The notes beneath the pieces are model-generated. The model did not search any database. It had not been told where the DNA came from and worked only from the letters and a program-made list of their open reading frames with translations. Shown here one piece after another: positions 6,614-13,423 of a stretch of 16,927 nt of DNA (position 1 is its first letter; each line of letters begins with the position of its first letter). Position numbers and translations under genes: made by a program. The DNA lies in assembly GCF_000272405.2 (NCBI RefSeq), contig NZ_AJZM02000179.1, positions 1-16,927 on the forward strand. Direction: 5' to 3'. The stretch is from Vibrio tasmaniensis 1F-187 (GTDB lineage Bacteria > Pseudomonadota > Gammaproteobacteria > Enterobacterales > Vibrionaceae).

Positions 6614-6895
6614 AACAACTGGTCAGACCTATACAATAGCAAACTCATCATCAATTGTGATCATTTTGTTAAAAACAACAATCTAAAACCAGATATATAG
6701 CTCGAATCAAGATTTCCATTGGTATCCACTCAATTACTCAAATCCAACGTTACTCAAGTCCAATTTAACTCAGAATAATGAGGGCACATTCCAAAGATGA
6801 TCATCAATTTCATCCGATATTTTTCAGCATTATCGAATGCTCACATTACCGAAAACCTTGCTCAACAAGCCTTGCGCTTTAAGCACTGAGCATCA
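6614..6895. other. Intergenic region between hydrolase and 2OG oxygenase genes
   Basis: No convincing gene is seen. A 16-bp direct repeat, TTACTCAAATCCAACG (6734-6749), is followed directly by a 13/16 copy (6750-6765) and the start of a third. A small hairpin, AGCATT-ATCG-AATGCT, lies at 6826-6841. A 30-codon open frame (6797-6889) has no well-placed ribosome binding site and is probably fortuitous. The region should hold the promoters of both flanking genes. Confidence 0.5.
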
Positions 6896-6912
6896 TTTGT
6901 CGTGACGACAAA
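6896..6912. promoter_or_regulatory. Palindrome TTTGTCG-N3-CGACAAA upstream of the 2OG oxygenase gene
   Basis: TTTGTCG (6896-6902) and CGACAAA (6906-6912) form 7-bp arms around TGA. The inner 15 bp match the palindrome at 4212-4226 upstream of rimK at all 12 arm positions. It lies about 70 bp before the oxygenase start codon, a good place for an operator. A -10-like TATATA lies downstream at about 6945-6950. Confidence 0.5.
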
Positions 6913-6982
6913 ACATGTGATTTGGTGACCTGAGTTATTCGGACTATATATGCGCCTCTAATTTATTGTCTGAGTGCTATAC

Positions 6983-7585
6983 ATGAACCAACTTATCGAT
7001 GCTCTTTCTACCCAAGGTTACTTTGTTTGGGATGACTTCTTAACTCACGAGGAAGTAGTGGCATTGAGGGATTGCATTCCAGAGAACTGGAAAAAGGCTA
7101 GGATCGGCCGTAACGATGACGTAGCACGAGAAGCAACGATTCGTAGTGACAAAATTCAGTGGGTACGCCGTGATATGGGCGAACCAACATCTCTGTTCCT
7201 AGACAAAATGGAACAAATTCGTTTAGAGGCAAACCGAGCGTTCTTTTTGGGTCTGTTCGAGTACGAAGCGCACTTTGCTAAATACGAAAAAGGTGACTTT
7301 TACCAGAAGCACTTAGACTGCTTTAAAGGCAATGAAAACCGCCGCCTAACCACTGTGTTCTACATGAATGACGAATGGTCTGAGGAAGACGCAGGGGAGC
7401 TCGTGGTTTACGATCTAAAAGACAACCACATTGCGACCATTCCACCAAAGTCAGGCCGCTTATTTGTGTTCTTGTCTGAACAGTTCCCACACGAAGTGTT
7501 ACCAACCAACACAGAGCGATTCAGTATCGCAGGTTGGTTCCGTATTAACGGCGTGAAAGACAACCAATTAGACATCGCGCACTAA
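6983..7585 (+). CDS. 2-oxoglutarate/Fe(II)-dependent oxygenase, prolyl-hydroxylase (EGLN/SM-20) type
   Basis: The double-stranded beta-helix enzyme shows its full active site: iron ligands His110 and Asp112 (QKHLDCF), His170 (QFPHEVLP), and the 2-oxoglutarate-binding Arg179 (ERFSIAGWFR). The spacing of these residues closely follows human PHD2 (His313, Asp315, His374, Arg383). A tyrosine-rich strand (HFAKYEKGDFYQKHLD) and the FYMNDEW...GELVVYD block also fit prolyl hydroxylases. In Pseudomonas putida a protein of this type hydroxylates a proline of elongation factor Tu; the substrate here is unknown. I take the ATG at 6983 (200 residues). A GTG at 6974 is an alternative and neither has a strong ribosome binding site. 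The gene is single, ends in an intrinsic terminator, and has the rimK-type palindrome upstream. Confidence 0.88.
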   Translation: MNQLIDALSTQGYFVWDDFLTHEEVVALRDCIPENWKKARIGRNDDVAREATIRSDKIQWVRRDMGEPTSLFLDKMEQIRLEANRAFFLGLFEYEAHFAKYEKGDFYQKHLDCFKGNENRRLTTVFYMNDEWSEEDAGELVVYDLKDNHIATIPPKSGRLFVFLSEQFPHEVLPTNTERFSIAGWFRINGVKDNQLDIAH

Positions 7586-7613
7586 AACTGTATCCACATC
7601 GAACCTTATTCTT

Positions 7614-7640
7614 AGCCTCTCCATCGAGAGGCTTTTTTTT
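7614..7640 (+). terminator. Intrinsic terminator of the 2OG oxygenase gene
   Basis: An 8-bp perfect stem (AGCCTCTC 7614-7621 with GAGAGGCT 7626-7633), a 4-base loop and eight T form a canonical rho-independent terminator. It isolates the oxygenase gene from the ugp operon. Confidence 0.95.
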
Positions 7641-7724
7641 GGTCAGAAAAACGTCTTGAAAGCCAAATACATCAAACATCAAATCCATCAATAACTTTTC
7701 TCTTAAATAAAATCGAAATGAATC

Positions 7725-7762
7725 TTTCACATCAGTGAAACGCTTTAGCCACGTAAGTGAAA
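7725..7762. promoter_or_regulatory. Possible regulatory site upstream of ugpB
   Basis: An inverted repeat, TTTCAC-ATCA-GTGAAA (7725-7740), is followed by another GTGAAA at 7757-7762. That is 22 bp, or two helical turns, after the first. In E. coli the ugp operon is controlled by PhoB (phosphate starvation) and CRP. The 22-bp phase is compatible with PhoB-like 11-bp spacing, but the sequence does not match a good Pho box. A role in ugp regulation is a guess from position. Confidence 0.25.
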
Positions 7763-7860
7763 TATACCCTGTTCAAGATAGCTTCAAACGATACCCCTAC
7801 CGTCTCGTTAATACTCAAATTCAATACCTCTATATCGATTTCATCCAAAAGGAAAAGAAG

Positions 7861-9153
7861 ATGAATAAGCTAATTTTGGCAGGCGTTCTTTCTGCGACAG
7901 CAGCAATGCCGGCGTTCGCAACGACTCAAGTTACTTGGTGGCACGCAATGGGCGGCCAACTTGGAGAAACCGTCAATAAGATTGCGACTGACTTTAATGC
8001 GTCACAAGATGATTACAAGATCACGCCAATCTATAAAGGTTCATACACAGAGACCTTAACAGCGGGTATCGCAGCATATCGAGCTGGCGAAGCTCCTAAC
8101 ATTCTACAAGTCTTCGATGCCGGTGCTGCAACCATCATGAACGCTAAAGGTGTCGCGAAACCGGTACAGGATATTCTGGTTGAATCGGGCTACAACTTTA
8201 ATTCAAACGACTACCTAGCTGGCGTTCGTAACTTCTATGCCGACAACCAAGGCAAGATGGTTGGTATGCCTTTCAACAGTTCGACGCCGGTTCTTTACTA
8301 CAACAAAGACCTTCTCGCAGAAGTGGGAGCCGAAGCGCCTAAGACTTATGAAGAACTCGAAGTGGTTGCTAAGAAACTGAAGGCCGAAGGACACATCGCG
8401 TTTTCTCAATCTCTGACGCCGTGGATCATGTTTGAAAACTTTAAGTCTCGCCACAATCTACCGGTCGCAGACCAAAACAATGGTTACGACGGCTTATCCA
8501 CTAAGATCATGTTCAATACCAAAGACATGATGATGCATGTTAGCAAGATGAAAGAGTGGTCAGATCTAGGTTACTACAAGTATTACGGCAGCGACTGGGA
8601 CGCGAACCAAACACCTTTCGAGCGCCAAGAAGTGGCGATGTGGATGGGTTCTTCAGGCTCGTTCGGTGGCTTGCGTAACCGCGTACCTTTCGAGTTAGGC
8701 ACAACTTACCTTCCATACTGGAAATCGGTCAACCCTGATGCTGGCTTAACCTTCATTGGTGGTGCAGCTCTGTTTGCACTCAATGGCCATGACCAGAAAC
8801 AGGACAAAGGTGTTGCAGCGTTCTTTGATTACCTGACCAAACCTGAAACTCAGGTTTACTGGCACAAAACCACTGGCTATGTACCTGTAACAACTGCTGC
8901 CTATGAACTAGCGAAAAAGTCCGGCTACTACACAGAGCAGCCAGACGCAGAAGTGGGCGTTAAGCAACTAAGCCTCAAATCGGGCGAGTGGACTAAAGGC
9001 TACCGCCTAGGTTATTACCCGCAGATCCGTGAAGTGATGCACCGTGAGTTCGATAACATCTTCGCTGACCGATCTAGCGTCGAGAGCAGCCTAGACAAGG
9101 TCGAAGATGAGAGCAGCAAACTACTAAAGCGCTTCGCTCGAACGATGAACTAG
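7861..9153 (+). CDS. ugpB: Glycerol-3-phosphate ABC transporter, periplasmic binding protein UgpB
   Basis: UgpB binds sn-glycerol-3-phosphate and glycerophosphodiesters in the periplasm and delivers them to UgpAE. The 430-residue protein starts with a typical signal peptide, MNKLILAGVLSATAAMPAFA, with cleavage expected after residue 20. The family-1 binding-protein fold is recognisable throughout: VTWWHAMGGQLGE, YKGSYTETLTAGIAAYRAGE, PFNSSTPVLYYNKDLL, FIGGAALFALNG and YWHKTTGYVPVTTAAYELA align well with E. coli UgpB (438 residues). The ATG at 7861 is chosen because AAAGGAAAAGAAG lies directly upstream. The frame is open further 5' to 7735, but that part has no signal peptide or ribosome binding site. 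It heads the operon ugpB-A-E-C-Q. A 272-bp gap with hairpins separates it from ugpA, probably allowing more binding protein than permease. Confidence 0.93.
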   Translation: MNKLILAGVLSATAAMPAFATTQVTWWHAMGGQLGETVNKIATDFNASQDDYKITPIYKGSYTETLTAGIAAYRAGEAPNILQVFDAGAATIMNAKGVAKPVQDILVESGYNFNSNDYLAGVRNFYADNQGKMVGMPFNSSTPVLYYNKDLLAEVGAEAPKTYEELEVVAKKLKAEGHIAFSQSLTPWIMFENFKSRHNLPVADQNNGYDGLSTKIMFNTKDMMMHVSKMKEWSDLGYYKYYGSDWDANQTPFERQEVAMWMGSSGSFGGLRNRVPFELGTTYLPYWKSVNPDAGLTFIGGAALFALNGHDQKQDKGVAAFFDYLTKPETQVYWHKTTGYVPVTTAAYELAKKSGYYTEQPDAEVGVKQLSLKSGEWTKGYRLGYYPQIREVMHREFDNIFADRSSVESSLDKVEDESSKLLKRFARTMN

Positions 9154-9198
9154 ATCGGTTAATAACTAGATCGATCAGTAAACTGGATCGATTAATGA
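9148..9198 (+). repeat. Three imperfect tandem 16-18-bp repeats at the ugpB stop codon
   Basis: AACTAGATCGGTTAAT (9148-9163), AACTAGATCGATCAGTA (9164-9180) and AACTGGATCGATTAATGA (9181-9198) lie head to tail. The ugpB stop codon is inside the first unit, so the array looks like a local tandem duplication of the gene end. No function is evident; it may be a leftover of slippage or a protein-binding array. Confidence 0.6.
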
Positions 9199-9248
9199 AA
9201 CGAAACTGTTCACAAGCTTAAGGCTTAGCGAATCAGAGCCGTTCATCA

Positions 9249-9302
9249 CTCCTCACGACTTGTCACTGCGTCGCTAAAAACGCTATGGCAAGACGTGAGG
9301 AG
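9249..9302 (+). other. Long imperfect hairpin in the ugpB-ugpA gap
   Basis: CTCCTCACG (9249-9257) pairs with 9294-9302. After an A-A mismatch the pairing continues for seven more base pairs (9259-9265 with 9286-9292, including one G-U). A 4-bp apical stem (GCGT/ACGC) closes it. No T run follows, so it is not a normal terminator. Stable hairpins after a binding-protein gene commonly protect the upstream mRNA from 3' decay, giving more binding protein than permease. That role is inferred. Confidence 0.6.
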
Positions 9303-9413
9303 ATTCTTCCCTAGCGCCATTTCTTGCTCCAACAACGATAACTCAACGGGATGCATGCCTTGATATCGCGCTAGTGGTAACGGCCGCTCATAGTGGCCAC
9401 TGTAATTATTTTT

Positions 9414-9428
9414 AGGGATTACCCTGTG
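9414..9428 (+). promoter_or_regulatory. ugpA ribosome binding site in a small hairpin next to a GTG start
   Basis: The only Shine-Dalgarno-like sequence before ugpA, AGGGA (9414-9418), can pair through AGGG-ATTA-CCCT (9414-9425), and the GTG start codon follows directly. The site decides the ugpA start at 9426 and may keep its translation low. Confidence 0.5.
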
Positions 9429-10307
9429 GAACGACGTCAACAATTCTTTCACTCTCCGCTGCCTTACCTATTTTTGGCACCTCAGATCCTCATCATTGCC
9501 ATTTTCTTTATCTACCCAGCAGCAAAGGCGGTTTACCTTTCATTTATGCTGGAAGACCCTTGGGGCACCTCATCTATATTCGTCTGGTTTGAGAATTACC
9601 AAATGCTATTCGAATCGAGCGAGTACCTGAACTCGATTGGCTTTACTTTGATGTTCGCGATTGTGGTCTCTTTCTTATCACTTGCCTTGGCTCTGCTGCT
9701 TGCCGTGAAAGCCGACAACATCATTCACGGACAAGGCGCTTACAAGGTCACTCTCACTTGGGTTTACGCGGTTGCCCCTGCGATTGCAGGTGTTATTGGT
9801 GCTTTCTTGTTTAACCCGCACATTGGCGTGTTCACAGAAATCTTTGCTGTTGTGGGTTGGGATTTTAGCTTCCAAACCGATCCCGTGGATGCCACGTTTG
9901 CTCTGATTTTGGTGTCCGTGTGGAAACAAGTTTCGGTGAATTTCATCTACTTTCTGGCGGGGCTTCAATCAATCTCTTACGCCGTAAAAGAAGCAGCGAT
10001 GTTGGATTGTATCAGTGACTCGAAACGTTTCTGGACCATTACCTTCCCACTGCTCGCCCCGACTGGCTTCTTTCTACTGGTCATCAACCTCACCTACTCA
10101 TTCTTTGAAACCTTTGGCGTGATAGACACCATGACCAATGGTGGCCCAGGTGGCGGTACAACTTCATTAGTGTACAAGGTGTATCGAGATGGTTTTGTTG
10201 GCGCAGATTTAGGCGGCAGTTCCGCCCAGTCTGTTGTGTTGTTACTACTGGTACTCACTCTCACATTTATCCAGTTTCGCGTTGTAGAAAAGCGCGTCCA
10301 TTACTAG
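9426..10307 (+). CDS. ugpA: Glycerol-3-phosphate ABC transporter permease UgpA
   Basis: UgpA is one of two inner-membrane permeases of the glycerol-3-phosphate importer. The 293-residue protein (E. coli 295) has about six hydrophobic helices, beginning PYLFLAPQILIIAIFFIYPA. It carries the permease EAA loop EAAMLDCISDSKRFWTITF, which docks on the UgpC ATPase. Segments VYAVAPAIAGVIGAFLFNP, ILVSVWKQVSVNFIYFLAGL and NLTYSFFETFGVIDTMTNGG match UgpA of E. coli closely. I choose the GTG at 9426 because AGGGA lies 7 bases upstream and the length matches; an upstream GTG at 9393 would add eleven residues without a ribosome binding site. It is the second gene of the ugp operon, and ugpE follows after 38 bp. 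Confidence 0.92.
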   Translation: MERRQQFFHSPLPYLFLAPQILIIAIFFIYPAAKAVYLSFMLEDPWGTSSIFVWFENYQMLFESSEYLNSIGFTLMFAIVVSFLSLALALLLAVKADNIIHGQGAYKVTLTWVYAVAPAIAGVIGAFLFNPHIGVFTEIFAVVGWDFSFQTDPVDATFALILVSVWKQVSVNFIYFLAGLQSISYAVKEAAMLDCISDSKRFWTITFPLLAPTGFFLLVINLTYSFFETFGVIDTMTNGGPGGGTTSLVYKVYRDGFVGADLGGSSAQSVVLLLLVLTLTFIQFRVVEKRVHY

Positions 10308-10345
10308 CCCCTCCACGCTAGGATTTAACGCGACAGGAGTTATTT

Positions 10346-11188
10346 ATGAAAAGTAATAAGGTCTCAGACCACCTAATTTTAATTGCAGGGATGCTGTTTA
10401 TGTTGGTCCCTATCTGGCTAATCTTCGCTAGTTCTACGCATAACCCAAACACCATTGTCAGCGAAGGTCTGCAATGGCTACCGGGCGATAACTTTACGGC
10501 CATTTATAGCGAAGCTTGGAACAAAAGCATGGGCTTTAGTGGCGAAGTCACCGCCAGTAAAATGATCGCCAACTCGATGATCATGGGGCTAGGTTTTGCG
10601 ATCGGTAAGATCATCATTTCGATGATGGCCGCGTTTGCTTTAGTCTACTTTAGACTCCCTTATGCCACGGCGTGGTTTTGGCTGATCTTCGTGACGCTGT
10701 TACTGCCATTAGAGGTTCGTATTATTCCTTCCTATGAAGTTGTCGCTGGGCTTGGTCTTCTTAATAGCTATACAGGGTTGATTCTGCCTTTGATCGCATC
10801 AGCCACCGCGACCTTCTTTTTCAGGCAATTCTTCAAAACCATCCCCGATGAATTGTTAGAAGCCGCTCAGCTAGATAACGCAGGTCCGTTTCGATTCTTT
10901 GTCGACATCTTATTGCCACTGTCTAAAACCATGATCGCCGCGATCTTCATCATCATGTTTGTGGTGGGTTGGAACCAATACCTGTGGCCAATCATGATGA
11001 CCACGGACGAAGGCTACAACACCATCGTGATGGGCATCAAACAAGTACTCAACAACATCAATGAAACCAGTTTACCGCGCTACGACTATGTTTTTGCCAT
11101 GGTGATTTTAGCGATGTTGCCACCCGTTTTAGTGGTGGTTGTATTTCAGCGTTGGTTTGTAAAAGGGCTAGTAGAAAGTGAAAAATAA
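10346..11188 (+). CDS. ugpE: Glycerol-3-phosphate ABC transporter permease UgpE
   Basis: UgpE pairs with UgpA to form the membrane channel. It is 280 residues long (E. coli 281) with about six membrane helices; the first, DHLILIAGMLFMLVPIWLIF, follows a short cytoplasmic head. The EAA motif is EAAQLDNAGPFRFFVDILLPL, preceded by FFFRQFFKTIPDELL, as in other sugar-type permeases of the MalG group. The ATG at 10346 is preceded by GGAG with good spacing. The C-terminal coding end lies close to the upstream possible starts of ugpC, and an 11-base overlap would occur if ugpC began at the GTG at 11178. Confidence 0.92.
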   Translation: MKSNKVSDHLILIAGMLFMLVPIWLIFASSTHNPNTIVSEGLQWLPGDNFTAIYSEAWNKSMGFSGEVTASKMIANSMIMGLGFAIGKIIISMMAAFALVYFRLPYATAWFWLIFVTLLLPLEVRIIPSYEVVAGLGLLNSYTGLILPLIASATATFFFRQFFKTIPDELLEAAQLDNAGPFRFFVDILLPLSKTMIAAIFIIMFVVGWNQYLWPIMMTTDEGYNTIVMGIKQVLNNINETSLPRYDYVFAMVILAMLPPVLVVVVFQRWFVKGLVESEK

Positions 11189-11297
11189 TAACGACAAAAA
11201 TCAAATGAACGATAACCGCGTTCAATCACTCGCTGAGTACAAGATGTCTCACCTGCCTTCTCACCAAGCTATCCACAAAAATACAGAGGACACACCG

Positions 11298-12488
11298 ATG
11301 CCAAAGTTAAAACAAACGTTAGCGCACAACCAAGCCACTCACGATCGTACGCGTAAAGCTCCCATCATGCTGGGTATCAAAAACTTGGTAAAGACGTATG
11401 AAAACGGCCATCAAGCCGTCAAAGGAGTCTCGCTTGATATCGATGAGGGTGAGTTCCTTGTTTTGGTGGGTCCTTCTGGTTGTGGCAAGTCTTCTATCCT
11501 ACGTTCCATTGCGGGCTTGGAAAGCATTTCTGGTGGCGAGATTCACTTAAGTGGTCGCCGTGTTGATAACGAAAAGCCAGCTCAGCGTGATATCGCAATG
11601 GTCTTCCAAAATTATGCGCTCTACCCCCACATGTCGGTTTACAAAAACCTAGCTTATGGCTTAAAGAACCGAGGTGTTAGTCAGCACCTTATTGAAGAGA
11701 AAATTGAGAAAGTCGCCAAAACGCTGAAAATCGAAGAATACCTAGACCGCAAGCCAGCCAAGCTTTCGGGTGGTCAACGTCAACGTGTTGCTATGGGACG
11801 AGCGATCGTTCGCGATCCACAACTTTTTCTGTTTGACGAACCTTTGTCTAACCTAGATGCCTCACTGCGTGCTCACATGAGATTAGAGATCAAAAAACTG
11901 CAACGCGAACTTGGCGTGACCAGTGTTTACGTCACTCATGACCAAGTCGAAGCCATGACACTGGCTGATAGAATCGTGGTGCTCAACAAAGGCCAGATAG
12001 AGCAAGTCGGGACGCCACGAGAGGTCTACCACCAGCCAGCCAGTACTTTTGTGGCGAGCTTCATTGGCAGCCCTGCAATGAATTTTTTACCAGCAACACT
12101 CGATGACGGATACCTTGAGATTGGTGATCAGCAAATGTACTTACCCGAGTACGCCCACGTAAAAAATACAGCTATCACACTTGGTATTCGTCCAGAGCAC
12201 TCTGAAATTGGTTCAGAATTGATGATGAACACCTTGCCTCTTGAACTGCGTATCAGTGTGGTTGAGCCTTTGGGTCCAAATCAATTGGTTCATGGTCTGG
12301 TGAACGAGCAGCCCTTTATTGCAGTAACACCAGAAACGACACTGTGCCAAGCCGTCCCACTAGGGCTAAGAATCGATAAATCCAACCTGCATATTTTTGA
12401 CAATCATGGCAAACGCATTCACCCAAATAATTTCACATCACAGGAGCCACACGAAGATACGACAAGCTTAACGACGGCTCTCGCTTAA
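11298..12488 (+). CDS. ugpC: Glycerol-3-phosphate ABC transporter ATPase UgpC
   Basis: UgpC powers import through UgpAE. All ABC ATPase motifs are present (numbered from the ATG at 11298): Walker A GPSGCGKSS (58-66), Q-loop VFQNYALYPHM, signature LSGGQRQRVAMGRA (156-169), Walker B LFLFDEP with Glu181, and the switch histidine in VTHDQVEAM (about 214). A C-terminal TOBE-type regulatory domain follows, with SFIGSPAMNF and LGIRPEHSEI. The start is uncertain. The ATG at 11298 has AGAGGA at ideal distance and gives 396 residues. The ATG at 11367 gives 373, nearer the E. coli 356, but has a weak site. A GTG at 11178 overlapping ugpE would give 436 with a polar, non-conserved-looking head. The ATPase core is unaffected by this choice. 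Confidence 0.92.
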   Translation: MPKLKQTLAHNQATHDRTRKAPIMLGIKNLVKTYENGHQAVKGVSLDIDEGEFLVLVGPSGCGKSSILRSIAGLESISGGEIHLSGRRVDNEKPAQRDIAMVFQNYALYPHMSVYKNLAYGLKNRGVSQHLIEEKIEKVAKTLKIEEYLDRKPAKLSGGQRQRVAMGRAIVRDPQLFLFDEPLSNLDASLRAHMRLEIKKLQRELGVTSVYVTHDQVEAMTLADRIVVLNKGQIEQVGTPREVYHQPASTFVASFIGSPAMNFLPATLDDGYLEIGDQQMYLPEYAHVKNTAITLGIRPEHSEIGSELMMNTLPLELRISVVEPLGPNQLVHGLVNEQPFIAVTPETTLCQAVPLGLRIDKSNLHIFDNHGKRIHPNNFTSQEPHEDTTSLTTALA

Positions 12489-12544
12489 TCGAGTACACTG
12501 ATATTTAATGCGTTTTTACGGTGCGTCTTTAAGAAGGATTAATT

Positions 12545-13264
12545 ATGTCGTCTATCATCGTAGGTCATAGAGGTGTAGCTGGTACTCACCCAGAAAATAC
12601 CAAAGCAAGCATTGAACAAGCGGCTAAACTCGGCTTGAAATGGATTGAAGTTGATATTCAGCCCACTCAGGATGACCAACTGGTCGTTTGTCACGATCAC
12701 ACGCTTGAGCGCTGCAGCGATGGCAAGGGTCGAGTTGATGAACACACCCTTGCTGAACTGCGTCAGCTCGACTTTGGCAGTTGGAAGTCTGAGCAGTTCG
12801 CTGGAGAAAAAATACTGACGCTGGAAGAGTTACTCACACTCGTTGAGCAGCATGATCTTAGCGTCAACCTCGAAATCAAAGTCGACAGCCGACATCAAGC
12901 CCCTTATGTGGTTGATTTGCTGCACGACGAGTTGATTCGCTCAAATCTAGACACTGATAAGGTCTTACTTTCGAGCTTCAGCCATAAGGTGGTTGCTGAA
13001 ATGGCTCGTCATTTACCGAGATATCGAGTGGGAGTAATCACAGAGCAACTGACTCAAGATGATCTTATGCTCATCAATGAGGTCAAAGCGTTCAGCTGTC
13101 ACATGAACTATGAACACGTTGATCAGAGCGATATTGACACACTCAACGAAGCGAACATTCAAGCATGGTGCTACACCGTCAATGATCCGTCTCGCTTCAA
13201 ATTTCTCTCAAAAGTAGATGCTGTATTTACTGATTTTCCGAATCAATTCAACCCTATAAATTGA
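12545..13264 (+). CDS. ugpQ: Cytoplasmic glycerophosphodiester phosphodiesterase UgpQ
   Basis: UgpQ hydrolyses glycerophosphodiesters brought in by the Ugp transporter to glycerol-3-phosphate and an alcohol. The GDPD TIM-barrel signature is complete: GHRGVAGTHPENT with His8, Arg9 and Glu17; WIEVDIQPTQDDQLVVCHDHTLER with Glu35, Asp37 and His50; and NLEIKVD with Glu110 and Lys112. The C-terminal AWCYTVNDPSRF...VDAVFTDFP is also typical. There is no signal peptide, so it acts in the cytoplasm (239 residues; E. coli 247). The ATG at 12545 has AAGGA 7 bases upstream. It lies 56 bp after ugpC and closes the operon, in the same order as in E. coli. Confidence 0.94.
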   Translation: MSSIIVGHRGVAGTHPENTKASIEQAAKLGLKWIEVDIQPTQDDQLVVCHDHTLERCSDGKGRVDEHTLAELRQLDFGSWKSEQFAGEKILTLEELLTLVEQHDLSVNLEIKVDSRHQAPYVVDLLHDELIRSNLDTDKVLLSSFSHKVVAEMARHLPRYRVGVITEQLTQDDLMLINEVKAFSCHMNYEHVDQSDIDTLNEANIQAWCYTVNDPSRFKFLSKVDAVFTDFPNQFNPIN

Positions 13265-13342
13265 CCTCGTAAATACCGCAAAAATCCCCCCCGAGAGACT
13301 TTAAAATTAACCCTGAAAAACCTGAAAATTAGGTAGCAAACA

Positions 13343-13379
13343 CAAGTGAGTAGGAGTACATTCCGCTACTCACTTGGTT
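13343..13379 (+). terminator. Inverted repeat, probable terminator of the ugp operon
   Basis: CAAGTGAGTAG (13343-13353) pairs perfectly with 13366-13376 (11 bp, 12-base loop). A short GTTT follows rather than a long T run, so termination may be incomplete. It lies 79 bp after ugpQ and 45 bp before the next start. Confidence 0.6.
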
Positions 13380-13423
13380 TCATCGCTCGCTCTATTTAGA
13401 CAGCTTCATTGGTTACTTAATTT

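Noticed and set aside
6797..6889. A 30-codon open frame in the gap before the 2OG oxygenase gene
   Set aside because: The ATG has no well-placed ribosome binding site, the peptide resembles nothing I know, and there is no flanking structure such as that seen at 3965-4063.
7735..7860. A 42-residue N-terminal extension of UgpB
   Set aside because: It would bury the signal peptide. The ATG at 7861 has a strong ribosome binding site and a classic export signal.
9246..9452. A 68-codon minus-strand frame across the ugpB-ugpA gap
   Set aside because: It overlaps the hairpin and the ugpA start, has no recognisable domain and no convincing initiation signal.
9678..9968. A 96-codon minus-strand frame inside ugpA
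   Set aside because: It is antisense to a strongly conserved permease; the residue pattern is that of a mirrored coding frame.
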